Numbered from the stretch's first letter, positions 38,501-51,110 are shown. The stretch is DNA of 64,000 nucleotides from Apricaphanius iberus (GCA_028564705.1 JAPXFQ010002454.1:814001-878000), one strand, 5' to 3'. The notes: generated from the sequence alone by a model not told the origin. Program-made: numbers and translations.

Positions 38501-41500
38501 AAAGCCTTGTCAGGACCAGAGATTTTATATTGACCACAAAAATTCTGATTGGTGCATCTGTAGTTGTGTACTAAGATGATGAACGACTAACTTTTAGCAG
38601 AAACCTTCTAATAGATGATCAACTGAAGGTCACTATATCTCCTGGATCATGTGAAATATTTGAAGCGTTTTCTTAATAATTTATTTCTCATAAACTTTCC
38701 TTTTAAATACTGTACACTTCTTGCTCAACCCACATTTCAATATATGGTGTCTTGGTTCGATAAAAGGGCTGTGCAGAAAGTGGGTTAAAAACTGCCGAAG
38801 TTCAAAGAAAGAAAAAAAAATCCCACAAAGTCAGAAGAAATATTGATTAAAACCACATTAGAAGATCAGAAAAAATTCCCGACTCCGTCAGAGGTACCAT
38901 ATCAAAAAGATAGAGGCACTGGTGCACAGTGGCATACATGCTGAAGCCTGAGCTATCGTACAGAAGTTGTATTTTATTGGTGTTCCAATTTATACTGTCT
39001 TTAGCTAACCCATCACTGTAAATCCATTTTTTTCTCACCTTAATGGAATGCAGCGGGCGGGATGCTCTCCCACTTTGAGAAAACAGAAAGGTTCTGCTCT
39101 GGCCCACTGAGGGCTTCAATTCTGAAACTGTGAATGGGCCTCGTTTTTCCGAACTGCCAAAAACAAGAAAGCAGACTCCCCACCTTCTTCCTCTGTGTGT
39201 GTATGTGTGCATCCACTGCCAAGATGGGGTGAAACGAGGGACAATGACCGCCTGATCACACATCACTAATGTTAAAAGGCAGCCCTCGGGATACCAGCCA
39301 ATCCTCCCAAAGTTGCCAAGGTGCTGTGTACCTATTCCAGCAACTGCCTGCTAAAGTAATTCTCCTCCAAAAGTCCCCAGCAGGACAAAGATGGAAGTCC
39401 TTTTCATACAGACACCCTAGTTGTAATTCTGTGATGTTTTTTTGTTTTTCTGTTTCTCGCCATGTTGCCTACTTAGCAACCTCACTGGCTCTGGCACAAG
39501 AAGTTGGACTGCAGGAATCTCACCACAAACATGCACGCCGAGAGCAACAGGAGGGTGACATGCATATTTGGTTGCCGATGCCCTTTAAGCTAAAACTTGG
39601 AGTGCTGGAGAAAATGCAAAACGTAGAGATGAAGGGGCGAAAAACCGGAGCAAAGAGGCTGTCTGAGAATGTTGAGAGCTCAGTGGCTTAGAAGGGCTGC
39701 ACAGACCGAAGTCTCCATATCTCTCTCCTCCGCCAGTCTCCAACACATCGCATACATCAAAAGGGAAGTGCGCGTCTAAAAGCCGTATCTGTAAAGCCCG
39801 CGATTTGCTGCTCTCTTCATCCTCTGGCTGTTTAACAGAGATATGCCGACGCAGCCAAAGGAGGGCCTTTGCTTAAGGAAATTGGAATGCACTCTATACC
39901 GTGGCTTCAAACAGTCGATGCATATGAAAGGGGAGAAGGTAACACAGAGGAGGAGATGGAGCTGACAGTTGAGCTCTGCAGTGAGAGGACAGACCCTCTG
40001 CAGTTTCTCCTGGCACAGCCTGCTACAGTGAAGCAATAAGTCTTCAGGGCTCCTTTGTCCTGTTCTTTTGCTCACACTGCAGCTGCATCTTTGTTTAGAC
40101 TAAAAAAAGTAAGTTCCTGACTGACGGCTGCGTGTGGTGGTTCTCTGGGTGTAATCACACCAGGAAGGTTCGTTAGTTCACTTGCTTTGGTCCATACCCA
40201 GATTTACTTTTCTTTTGTTCTGCTACGGTTTCTATTCCCACTGAGAGTAAATGCAGCAGGACCAGAGTTTCTCCTTAAAAAGACACGAGTCCTAAAGTCT
40301 TTCCTCCAATTGGATAGTTAGACTTGCAGGAGGAGTAAAACCAGGAAGCTGTGTGAAAATGGATCAACATGAATAAAGGAGAGGGCTGCTCTTATCGTCT
40401 TTCTGGTGTTGTGAACACAGGGGTTGCATTAACCATATATTTTCCATATGCGACCAGTTTTAAAACGGTGACGGAAAAATCTGAAGGTGACAGCATGTTG
40501 AAGAGGTACTGAGGCTTTGAAGCGTATCTGTGGCTACACAGGTGGCACAACAAATGACACGGATTGGCAGTGACAGATGACTGCACTTTAACCACTGATG
40601 CAAAAAGAGCATATCCAGGGGGATTTCCTCCCACTGAAGTGTACCAATAAATCTCTTGTTCAGAGAGTTTGCCATACTCTTCAATTGGATAAATGTTCCC
40701 TGATTTCAGACTCTTTTACGAACAGCAGATGAAATGTTCATAATAAATTTCTTATTATTCTACAAGATATGGATTCTGTTTAGTTTATTCAAATTTAATA
40801 TAAACTAAAATGAATAAAAATGAACTACTGAATACGTTATCATTGAAAAAGTTGCCGGAAAAAAAAGATTATGAACAGTTTTTTTTGTTTTTTTTGTTTT
40901 TTTACTGTTTAAATGACTGACAACGGAACAATGTAGCTCCACCTCTGATACAGCTGCAGCTCTTAACAGAAATGTTGCATGAGGTGTACAGAATAATGCA
41001 GGCAGATGGACTTTGTAATGGCTGCACACATATAAAAAATGCAAAAAAAGAAAAAAAAATGTACTTCTCATTAAATGCCACAAAGACTGGAGCCAGTCGA
41101 GAAGAGGTAGTTGTCTTTCTTTTTTTCTACTGGGCGGTTCAGGACGGGTTAGGTCATTTTCACACCTAATTTGCTTTGCACCATGCGTCTTCAGCCTATT
41201 CTCATTTCACTTGTTTGGTGCGCATCAGAGCTCGCTGGGTTGTATTGTCCTGACCAAAGGAGGAAACAAATTTGAGTTAGTTATAAGCAAATTATATAAG
41301 GCTGGTGTCAGTATGCCCTGAAATTGGCTAAATATTAGCACTAAAATTGCCCTCAAGACCCTCCTTTTTAGTATGAATATTGCACAAACCAATATTGTGA
41401 TGACAAATAGTTGATTTAAGTTTAGTCTTGAAGATAAATTCTAGAGCTTTTAACATTCCCAAATAGTTGTTAAATGTCAAAGAGGTGAGCTATGTGTGTT

Positions 41501-43766
41501 TCAGTTTTGTCAATTAAAAACAATGCTGTTAATTCCAGAGTTCTTCGAAACAGGAAATGTGTGAGGATATTTTGAAGTGATAAAGTAATTTCTTGTGAAA
41601 CCTAAGGGTTGAAATAAAGCAGCTGTAGCTGAACAGCTTCTTGACACATCGACAAACGCACTGAAAACTGCTCATCAGAAATGGTTGATTTTGTAGCTGG
41701 ACTTGAACTTCACTTATAGAAGTAATGACCACGGAGAGGTGTAACTGAATAAAATGACCACGTTAAACCTGTCCCTCCCAGCTGGCTTCGAGCGACGTGA
41801 ACTGCATCCTCTCTTCAGTCCTCCTGCTGTGTCCTCTCTTTCCCGTCAGGTGTGCCAAACATCTGTCTGAGCAAGAGAAATACCCCCTTGCTGCGTGAGA
41901 AGAGAGAGACGGAAGATGAACAAAGCCTGAAGAAAAGGTTCACACTCTTCTAGTGTTGTCCCGCAGAGCTGGAGCATTTGTGCTGTTGCTCTTCTCTGCG
42001 GATGCTGTGCAAATGTCAGCGGCTGGGGTTTGGAATGTAAGCCCAGTGTCATCTTTGGTCTGTTAATGGGGAATTGTGAGCTGCCTGGCCCGTTGTATTT
42101 TTGTGTATGGGGCAAGTCGATGACGACCGAGGAGTTGACTCAGTGCTGCGTGTCTTGGTTGCAGACCATGTCTATCCAACAAAATGGAACAGATCACTTG
42201 TGTATGAGAAGCATTTATAGGCATTTTGTAGATGCTCTACCTTTTTAGTTGTTTTTTCCCCCTTCGGTTTCTAAAACAATATGATCATAAGCAATAACTT
42301 TCCAGGCGCATGTTTTTTTTACTGAAGCTTGGGTTTTGTCAGATACTTTATGTTGACAATTTATTCTGGTTCAACTTTAAAATGTGATGTGCTTCATTGC
42401 ATAGATTTCCATCTTCAAAAACAATGCCGCCCAGACGCTACTGCAGATTCAGGTGAAACCGTGGATATACCTAGACATGGGTACCTTTATGGTTACCTAC
42501 CTTATGGTTTTCTTTGAAAATGATGTGGTGCTCTTTCATAAATGTCAGACCTACAGAGGTCCTGTCCAGTAGTTGTCCTGCTGACATGTTTTCCTACTCT
42601 AGTTGTAGTTTCCTGCTGCTTCTTCAGAGTTGACGCAGGTTTTCGGCTGCTACTGCGGTAAATCCTTTCCTTGCTTGGATTGTCAATTTAGTTTGGACTT
42701 AGGCTATTGTTCTACAACTTAACCTTCCTTGCAACTTTATTCCCCATCAGTCTGTTGTATTGTTTTTTCTGATGCTGTAAATGCAAATGCTTGTAACACT
42801 TTTCAGATTTTTAGTTGTACTTAATTGGAACATAATGCATCCTTTTCTTTCCACTTTGCACTTATGCATTACTCTGGGTTCTTTCTTCCAGATAAAATCC
42901 CAATGAAATATGGTGTACTTTGTGGTTGTGATGTCAAAGGGGTTAAAAAAATGGAGTGTGAATATCGCTGCAAAGCACTATACTCCCCTTATTGCCAATT
43001 CTTCCCATAGCCTTGTGCTAAAATCCTGTCTGTACCTACTCACTTAGAAAAAGGTTGGAGCAGTGAGGCTTCAAGTTCTAAGTAGTTGACCCCAAAGGTT
43101 AAAACATCTAAGTCCAGGAAATGTGTGTACTACAAGATAGTAGCAAGGTAAAAAAAAAAAGTCTGATAAAAGCATTCGTGAACAGCACAGGGAATTTTTT
43201 TTTCTTGTGATGATGAAGGCTGTTTAAACTAAAGGATAATACCGCCCCACCAAACCAACCCCCAGGGCAATCACTGCAGGAAGAGGGCTATGGGGTGAAA
43301 TATAGATTGACATCCCTTTGCGTTCAGGATAGTTTTCCCTTCCTTTTTCTTTCTTGCAAAACTAGCTTCAGGGAAAGTTGTTGTTGAGGCAGGACTGTTT
43401 TAAGTATTTATCTCAGTTTAACTTTGTGGCATATATACAGCAGTATTTAAACACTGCTTATTGGAAATACTTATGGAATACTCATTGATTGCTTTACACA
43501 TGTATGTTTATTTGGCTATGTGCTTTCAGTGATCTGTATAAGGTTATATGGTGTGTTTGTTGAAGGGTTATCGAACACAATAAGTGTTCCATCATAAGGG
43601 GCTTCCCCAGGGTTTGAATTAAAAGGTGCACATTTTACGGTCATCTCTATTATCTTTAAATCCTTTATCAGGACAAATTGGCAATCTTTAAAAAAAATCA
43701 AGGGTGGTCCTATGAGTTCCTCCTGAGGTTCTTTGTTGGTAGAACTGGTTTCACTCAGGGTGATTC
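38501..43766 (+). other. man1c1: man1c1 intron 1, unassigned
   Basis: No gene recognised. 38980-40080 and 40470-40690 are more balanced and complex than the surrounding AT-rich DNA and carry long but unrecognisable ORFs on both strands (140 and 139 codons back to back at 39269-39691 and 38847-39266). They may be regulatory or old repeats. 40740-41080 is AT-rich with poly-A/T runs. Confidence 0.45.
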
Positions 43767-43988
43767 GTCAGGTCACGATCATGTGACCACATAACTTCCT
43801 ATTTAAGGACAGTTCACTCGCCTGCATGACGCTCTGACACAACTTCTCACATGTCTCCAAGCCCTGTTCTCACTTTTAGACGTCGTTTGCATCCGAGGAA
43901 TGTTGATCTATCCTCCACTCCCGAATCTGTCCATCCACCATGTCTTTCCGGAAATCCCAGACCCATCTGGTAACCCTTATTACTGACC
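43767..43988 (+). repeat. LTR-like direct repeat, left copy
   Basis: Shares GTCAGG, then ACGATCATGTGACCAC, CTCTGACA, TTCTCACATGT, CCGAGGAATGTTGAT, CATCCTCCACTCC and GAATCTGTC in order with 44294-44512. It precedes a gypsy protease fragment. Interpreted as part of a 5' LTR; the true LTR ends are not defined. Confidence 0.65.
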
Positions 43989-43999
43989 CGATTTCTGAT

Positions 44000-44281
44000 T
44001 GACGTTAAGTTTCACATTGAACACCAACAATTTACAGTGCAGGCTCTTCTTGACTCCAGAGAGGCAGAGAATTTTATTGACCAACGATGGGGGTCCTGCT
44101 TTCACAGTCTGACGTATTCTGGATTCAAGTCATCCGGGCAGGGGGGGCCCAATATTTAGTTGACTGGGCTGGCTATGGTCCTGAAGAACGTTCCTGGGTT
44201 TCATCCCACTTTATTTTTGATACGTCCCTGATTGAGGACCTTAACCAACATTGTTCTGGACTGTCGACTGTAAGTCGTTAA
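44000..44281 (+). pseudogene. Ty3/gypsy retrotransposon relic: protease fragment joined to chromodomain
   Basis: 44000-44090 encodes a protease-like segment ([18 protein letters not shown]) in which the catalytic DSG is DSR. From 44087, in another frame, comes an integrase C-terminal chromodomain ([19 protein letters not shown] and [10 protein letters not shown]), typical of fish chromovirus-type gypsy elements. Reverse transcriptase, RNase H and the integrase core are missing between them, so the element is internally deleted and cannot encode a working polyprotein. Confidence 0.8.
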
Positions 44282-44293
44282 TTGGGGAGACCC

Positions 44294-44598
44294 GTCAGGA
44301 TACGATCATGTGACCACGTCATTTCCTATTAGAGGAGGTTCACTCTGCTACATGACACTCTGACATCGTTTCTCACATGTTGCCGAGTCCTCTTCTTTCT
44401 TTCAGACGCTGTTTGAGTCCAAGGAATGTTGATCCATCCTCCACTCCTGAATCTGTCAGTGTTTTTTTGGCTCCGATAATCCCAGATCCTTCTTGCAACA
44501 CCCTTGCTGACCTCTCAGGTTTTGGCAGAACAAATGGCGTTCTCCTGTTATTTCCATTTGCTCACACTCCACCACGTTTGGGTCAAGTCAGCATGCAA
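44294..44598 (+). repeat. LTR-like direct repeat, right copy (before the hAT insertion)
   Basis: 44294-44512 repeats 43767-43988. The sequence continues (CCATTTGCTCACACTCC) to the hAT insertion point at 44598 and probably resumes at 45405. It begins 13 bp after the chromodomain ORF stop, consistent with a 3' LTR. Confidence 0.6.
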
Positions 44599-45396
44599 TA
44601 GAGCTGTAATCACGCCTTAAAAGTTGGGCACGAGCCCGAGAGAGTTCAGCCTGAGCCCGAAGAGTATATTTTGATTGACATCTTATTAAAGCCTGAAGCC
44701 GATTACAGCCCGACAATGTTCAAAAGTCACACACCTGAGTTTCCGCTAGAAAAAACTGGCACCAGACAACGTGACTGGCAGGTTTTCAATTTACTGGGCA
44801 AATGTTTGAAATTCCGGTCAAATAGGCCTGTTATCTGAAGCTTAAAATGATAAATATGAACAATTTCTAGGGATGTTGATTTATAATCTTTTCTTTTTTA
44901 GTCTCCAGCTATATGAAGCTTTAACCGCTTGCTTCTGTTGCGTAAAAGCCTGTCGGGCCTGCATGTGTTTCTGTGCGAGCTCTTGGCCACTTGCTCTGGA
45001 TTTCAGGAGGTTTTGTCTGACTTATGGGCATCAGGGAGCTGATGTATAAATGCAGGAGACTTCTGCAACTTGAGACTTGGGATGTCTGGTAATGGTGCAT
45101 CTACACTTAAGAATTTCTGTGAGAGCGCAGCAGTTGGCGCATGTTTTCTGTTTTGATCTGAGAGGAGCTGGTCTTTTACATCATGACACATGCGGTGTGC
45201 ATACATCATCTTAACAGGTAGATTCGTAATAATGTTAGTGGCCCACCGCAGCGCTTCATTATAAACTATCGCGCTAATGAGATGATCTGCAAACCGCTAA
45301 AGCCTTATTAGCCCGAGCCGAGCCCGTGGAGAATGATAGAAATAAGGCCTGAACCCGGCCTGACCCGTTGCGTTTCGGCAAAGATCTTCAGCTCTA
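44599..45396. mobile_element. hAT-like non-autonomous element inside the gypsy relic
   Basis: 798 bp starting TAGAGCTG and ending CAGCTCTA, perfect 8-bp inverted ends. It is flanked by GCATGCAA (44591-44598) and GCTCGCAA (45397-45404), 6 of 8 identical, consistent with a mutated hAT target duplication. The subterminal regions are rich in GCCCGAGC/GAACCCGGCC words, as in a known type of fish hAT element. No transposase. Confidence 0.75.
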
Positions 45397-45404
45397 GCTC
45401 GCAA

Positions 45405-47939
45405 CACTCCTCTCACTCTATCGGATTTTACTCCTTACTATTTAATTATGAAATTTTGTTCTCCTGTGGAGATGATTGTAAAATGTTGCATTACAGTTTT
45501 GTAGCAAAACGAGTAATGCTTTAAAAAATATATATAATTATGACCTAGGTTGAAGTCTGCAGATGTTTTCCCCGAAACTCTTGGTGCTTCTGTGTTTACA
45601 CAGTCCTTAAATCAAGCCTGAATAGGCTACTTGTTTACTTTCCAAGCCCCCTCTGCCTGTGTTTACTGTAGCCTCCAGGTATTGCATCAGTTGCCTGTAA
45701 AAGCAAAGGGTAAAGTCCCAGGTTGTATTATGTCACATTTTGGTCCTGTGCTTAAAGTGAAGAGCTCAAGGAGCTGTGTGGAGGCATTGGTCTTGGCTAT
45801 GTGTTGTTCTTGGAAGTTGATTTCTGCTTTTCTTGAAATTTTATCACCCTGACTCTCCAATTTTATTTTTTACTTTATCAACCCCTTTTATTGTTGCAGT
45901 GTTGCAATATGTTCTGTGGTAAACCCATTTGTCTTGAGTTCATAGCACTGCTGACATAATGGGGCTAGCATGTGTGGGTACATCTTAATCCTGTCTTCTG
46001 AAAACCTATAATAAAGAGGGGGGGGAACTCTCCTTTAACATATCTTTCCCTAGTTCTTTCCTCTGTTTTGGTTTGTAATATTACGACACTGCCTCTGTAG
46101 TAATCAAGGTTTTGGCTTGGATAATTTAACTGCTTCATTTTCTTTTGGAATCAAAGCTACAATCACATTCACTGAACCTGAAATGCGTTTGTTGGAACTA
46201 TTGTATACTTTAAATATCTTTAATTTTATTTGAAGCAGGAAAAGAGGCTTCTCGTGTGTTAGGATTAATATTTAATAAAATAAAACTACATAGGCAATTT
46301 ATTAAGGAGGAAAAGAGTACAAATCATGTCTCATTCTAATCAATTTTCACTGTTTAATTATGGACTAGGACCAGAAAAAAAACAGGCCTAATTAATTGAT
46401 TTGCAAAGCAAACACTAAACAAGATAAGCCACAAATTAAAAAGCACACAGTACTTGAGTTATAATGGAAGGTAAATTTTTCTACAAATTGTAGATTACAA
46501 CCTGAAACTGATAAACTCCAATTCATTTATGTTATGGTCTAACTCTACTTCTGACGTGCGGAAAATAAGAAGAAAAAAAAGAAGGAAATCTCAGATTTGG
46601 AAACTGCTGTGTCTGGAAAAGCATTGAAAAGGAAAAGCTTATATTTTATTGCATAAGAAATTTTAATAAGAACTTGGCGAAACCTTGTAAAACAAACTTG
46701 TCCAGAACCCCAGTGATAAAACGAGGAAATACTGTGCCTTATGCTAGACAGAAAATCCTGTATATACTGTCAACTTTGGAGTGTGTTCTCTGACCATTGC
46801 TATGCCCAAGTTTAGGTCTTAATCCTTTGTAAGTTTAAGATTTTCATTAAAAAAGGTGGGCGGGTGGTAGCTCTTTACCCTAGCACCATTGTAAGCTGCA
46901 TAACAGACTCTTCATCATCCTTAGTCAGCCTTCATGTATGGCCTTTTGATTGTCCACTCACATTGCACAACACAGGAGGGTTGTTCATGTTTGGGTTTTA
47001 TGTTGAACTTATTGTTGCCCCAGAACAACAAATACAAGGAGGAACGAACCCTTGTGTTTCTCCTCCTTGTTGTACATTGACTTCTTTTCTAAGTCTTACA
47101 GGATTTAGAGGGTGTATGATGGGCTGTGTTACGTGTGTCTGCTTGTTACAGATGAAGAAAATTGAGAAGATAAAAGGTCTAGACATGGTCTTGTTTGGTG
47201 CAAGCTCTGCTTGACATTTTTTTGCTTGGTGCTGAATGAAATGGCCAACACCCCTTAACCACCCTCCCACCGTCACTCACACACTCACAACCCACCCTTT
47301 CACTTCACTCTGGCTTTACAGTTCAGCAAACAGGCGAGAGGAGAAAAGAGAGTGGCCTAGATGTAAACCAACAGACGAACAGAGCCGCTAGCTAAGTCCC
47401 AGCCCCTGGCCTTTATGTCTGCTTAATTGGTCAGAAACGGCACGGCCTGGACGTGTTCATAGTAATGCAAAGACATCAAATTGGGGCCAATGGACCTTTT
47501 ATCTCCCCATATGAGTACTTCTTATTTTTCATGTAGTCCCAGTAGTAATGTGTTGTACTTAGAAAGCGCCATCTTCTGTCTTTGTTACTCATCCTGTCAT
47601 CCTCCCTGCTTGTTGGTATTGTGTGGCTGCTGGCATGTTTACTACCAACCATCCCCTCCTGGCTGCTGTCATCACAGATTGGCCTGTTCCGCCTTGTTTT
47701 TATTGTTTGGTGACATGATCTTGGCCTACTTTCAAGATGGATGAACAATACTGTCAAACCTTTGACCTGCAGTATACCCAGACACCTGGAAGATGACTTT
47801 TATGTTGCAGCTGATATTTACTCAGATTGGGTGTTGGCATCAAATTTGAATGGAAAATCTATCAGACCTTTTCAATGGTCAGCACATTGGGGTCTGTATT
47901 TCTTTTATGGTTTTAGAGAAAATGCATCCCCCTTGTGAA
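45405..47939 (+). other. man1c1: man1c1 intron 1, unassigned
   Basis: The first part may be the rest of the gypsy LTR. The remainder holds a G9 run at about 46018 and a pyrimidine-rich C/A stretch at 47262-47330. No coding signal; the 116-codon ORF at 46864-47214 shows no known domain. Confidence 0.45.
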
Positions 47940-48275
47940 TTTTTCCCTTCTTCACCAGCATCAGCGGGCAAATTGCCATTAATTAGCTGAATGCTTACAA
48001 GAACGTTTTAGCCCAAGCTGGGTGTATTTGTTCATTATTATCGCAATTAAGTTCCTAATCAAATTGCAGCAATGGAGCTCAGTGCTCATTAGGGAACCAT
48101 ATAGATTTCCTGTGTTTCTGCCGAGGTTGTATGATGGGCTCGCCAGATAATTGCAATTTTCATCCCTGGTTTGGTGCCGAGGCAGTGAAACGACAAAGAA
48201 ACTGATTCCATGGTCAACTAATGAGTGAAAGCGAGCACTTTGGTGATCATTAATCAAATGGGAAGCGAATGAGAC
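47940..48275. promoter_or_regulatory. Candidate conserved non-coding element (putative enhancer)
   Basis: A complex, non-repetitive block with a high density of homeodomain-type TAAT/ATTA cores in varied contexts (GCCATTAATTAGCTGAAT, CGCAATTAAG, CCTAATCAAATTGCAG, TGCTCATTAGGG, GGTGATCATTAATCAAATGG) and few low-complexity runs. This texture is typical of deeply conserved vertebrate developmental enhancers. Purely an inference from composition; no alignment was possible. Confidence 0.35.
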
Positions 48276-49124
48276 AAGTTGTTAGTCATATTTATTGGAG
48301 ATCTGTGTGAAATCTGACACACTGCTGAATGTGGATGACACAGGCAACTTTTACAATGTAAAGTGGCGCAGGCTTTTGGATACATTGACCACATTAAAGT
48401 TAAGTGTTAATAAAAACTTCCATCCTTTGAAAAGCATCCATTGTAATCCTCATTTCCCCCTAAAAATAAACAATTACAAAACTTACACCTTCTCATTGAC
48501 CCGAGTCAGACCCAATTTGAAAAGTATGGGGATACCTTTATGTTGGCACATCATCCTGCAGTTTTGTTTTGTTGTACAGTGAAGCGTGGAGCGTTCATCA
48601 GTAACAGGAAATGGGTGTAACGTGTTTTTTGCAGTATCTTTTGGAGAGCCCCAGATGTGTGGTTTCAGTTAAACAGAAGTGACAGTTTGTTGGTGCAGAC
48701 CCACAAGCTTAAATACTGCTGAAGTTGAGATAAAATGCTGGTTTACACAAGCAGTTTCCAAACAAAACAACCAGGTTCCAGATCTGTCTAATTTTGTTTT
48801 TAAACTCTCCTAAAGCTGAAAGTAGAGCAGAAGTGTTTTTATTTTTTTAGCAGAAATGTCTGATATTGAGCAAAAACTTTTAACAAAAAATATGTTTCTG
48901 GTACCAAAGAGCAACACAACTTTGAGAAGGCAAACAACTTTTATTTTTCATTTTTATAAAGACTGTAAGCAACTGGTGTGCTGACCCCGAGCAAGGAAGT
49001 TGCAGCCTCTGCTTGTGCTCACATGTTTGCTGTAGGAGTGTTGAATAACTAAAGGAAAATACATTTTATTTCTGCAGTTAACCTCGAAAAGGGCATAAGC
49101 CTGCACACATGTGTGGCAAGGTAC
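48276..49124 (+). other. man1c1: man1c1 intron 1, unassigned
   Basis: No features recognised. Confidence 0.5.
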
Positions 49125-49215
49125 ACAACGAGGACCTGGGCGGGATTTGATCCCACGACTCCCAGGTGAAAGTCATGTGCGCTAACCAGTCAGCCAAAGG
49201 GAATCCCCGTGGCCA
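49125..49215 (-). mobile_element. tRNA-derived SINE head fragment
   Basis: On the minus strand: TTTGGCTGACTGGTTAGCGC (A-box-like) and GTGGGATCAAATCCC (B-box-like), spaced as in a tRNA but with poor stem pairing, so it is a SINE promoter or tRNA-derived relic rather than a working tRNA gene. Confidence 0.5.
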
Positions 49216-49693
49216 AGCAGCCGGGGCACGTCATCTATCGGAGCCACAGTGACAGGACCTCCACACTGTCACACATGCACAAATGATAAAAGTAAACTAT
49301 ATAAATATGCATGTCTGTTTTCTTTCAACACCACATATACAGGAAAGTTTGACTAGGCCTCAAATAAATATTGAATAAAAAAAAATCTGCAAAACAAAGA
49401 AACTAAAAAAAAAAATTGATACCCACATTTACAGCTTTTTTAGCGTCCAAGACTTGGACCTTTACAAAACTTAAGATTTGGATGGGCATGCATTGGAATA
49501 TAAACTCCAAATCTTCCTATTTATACTTCGTTTGTTTTGGTGTTTTTTATTCTATTCAAGCACGATAACATAACAATTGAGGAGCTGCAGAGATCTAAGG
49601 TTTAGGTGGGAGAATTTGATGACAGAATGAGTATTACTTAAATTCAAGGATTTTTAAAATGGTGATGAAAAGAAACCGATCATTGAAATAAAG
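49216..49693 (+). other. man1c1: man1c1 intron 1, unassigned
   Basis: AT-rich with short A-runs. No features recognised. Confidence 0.5.
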
Positions 49694-51110
49694 CTTTAAA
49701 GAGTAACTAAACCCCCCCAAAAACTTTTTTTGCTTATAAACTCTATAAATGGCTCTTTTCCAATGCAATCTTTCAGTTACAGGGATTTTTGACATTTTTG
49801 TGTAAACTTGTTCAATTCTACAATTTTTGGTCTAAAAACGTCTTAGTGCTGCCGCTCATGGTCATTATGTGGCTACTGCAATTGTATTTTGTGGTGGACT
49901 GAGAGCGGTAGGCAAGGCAAGTTTATTTGTAGAGCACAATTCATAAACGAGGCAATTCAAAGTGATTCACAGTTGCATAAATTAAGAAAACAGATAAACA
50001 GAAAACAAACAAAACAAAAAAACAACTTAAAAAATAATTAGTTACAATAAAAAGCAAGAGTGCAGATAAAATACTTTCAGATGTCATACGCACGGATAAA
50101 ACGAACTGTTTTTAGCCTGGATTTAAACATGGTTAGAGTTGAGGCTCGACATCCTCATGAAGACTGTTCCATATTTTAGCTGCCTGAAACTGAAATGCAG
50201 CCTTACCGTGTTTATTGTTGACTCTGGGAACCACCAGGAGACCCCCTCCCTGAAGTTCTCAGGGCCCGAGATGGTTCATATGTCTTTAACATGTCAGAGA
50301 TGTATTTTGGTGCCAAACCATGAAAAGACTTGTACACAAGCAGAGCTGTTTTAAATTCTATTCTCTGAGCGACAGGAAGCCAGTGCAGAGACCGGAGCAC
50401 TGGACTAATATGGTCGTATTTCCTGGTTCTTGTCAGGACTCGAGCAGCAGCGTTCTGGATGTACTGCAGCTGTCTAACAGCTCGTTTAGAGAGGCCAGTG
50501 AGCAGGCCGTTAAAGTAGTCTAACCTGCAGGAGACAAATGCATGGATAAGTCTCTCCAAGTCTGGTTTTGACGGTACATCTTTTCCATCGTCTATGTCAC
50601 AGGCAAGGTCTCAGAGACACGGTCCATCTATCACACACACTCGCTCCGCTCTGTGTCGACTTGGAGTTGTTCATCTTGGCTTTGCACACCAACGCTGAGA
50701 GAAACAGGGAAAGCCGAAATCCTTATATTGCACTATGGAGGACCACAACGGCGAAGTGGTTTAAAGCCATATGTTGTAACCTATATGTTTTAAACACGCC
50801 GTGAATAAGAAAACGAAAGCTGACGCCATGGTTCACTCCGAAGCTAATTAGCATCGATGGTAGCACTAGGCTCTCTGTGCTTGCTTGCTACTACCATTCG
50901 TGCTGCTGGCTTCAGGCAGCACTGACTCGGCGCCCTGGTTCAGCCATGACAGTCTTCCAGACCACACCCCCACCTCTCCCCCTCGCGCTCATCCTCCACA
51001 CTGGGCCATGCCTCTTTGTGCCTCCTGGCCCTGCCCACTTTGGTAGAGTTTTTCAAATGTTCCCTGGGGATGGGATAATGTTATTTCATGCGGTTCAGTT
51101 ACTCTTAAAG
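49694..51110. mobile_element. DNA transposon with CTTTAAAGAGTAACTAAACC ends, host of a LINE fragment
   Basis: The left end CTTTAAAGAGTAACTAAACC and the reverse complement of the right end, CTTTAAGAGTAACTGAACCG, match over 20 bp. About 1.4 kb in total, of which about 0.65 kb (49912-50568) is an inserted LINE. The remaining ~0.76 kb has no transposase. Shares ends with 32390-32773. Confidence 0.65.
49912..50568 (-). mobile_element. L2-like LINE 3' fragment with reverse transcriptase C-terminus
   Basis: The minus-strand frame 50559-50212 encodes RLIHAFVSCRLDYFNGLLTG, RQLQYIQNAAARVLTRTR, SPVLRSLHWLPVAQRIEFK and LVYKSFHGLAPKYISDML, diagnostic of the end of L2/CR1-group reverse transcriptases in fish. 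Downstream, other frames still show AAKIWNS-like codons. The 3' end is the reverse complement of GGCAAGGCAAGTTTATTTGT then GAGGCAATTCAAAGTG, a common fish LINE terminus. The 5' part of the element is missing, as usual for LINE insertions. CGGTA words at both ends may be a short target duplication. Confidence 0.85.

Noticed and set aside
38847..39691. Back-to-back divergent ORFs of 139 (minus) and 140 (plus) codons
   Set aside because: No recognisable domain, no splice or promoter context. Composition suggests regulatory or old repeat DNA rather than genes.
46864..47276. 116-codon plus ORF overlapping a 92-codon minus ORF
   Set aside because: No recognisable protein family and no splice context.
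49125..49215. Possible tRNA gene on the minus strand
   Set aside because: A- and B-box-like words are present but acceptor and other stems do not pair well. More likely a SINE head.
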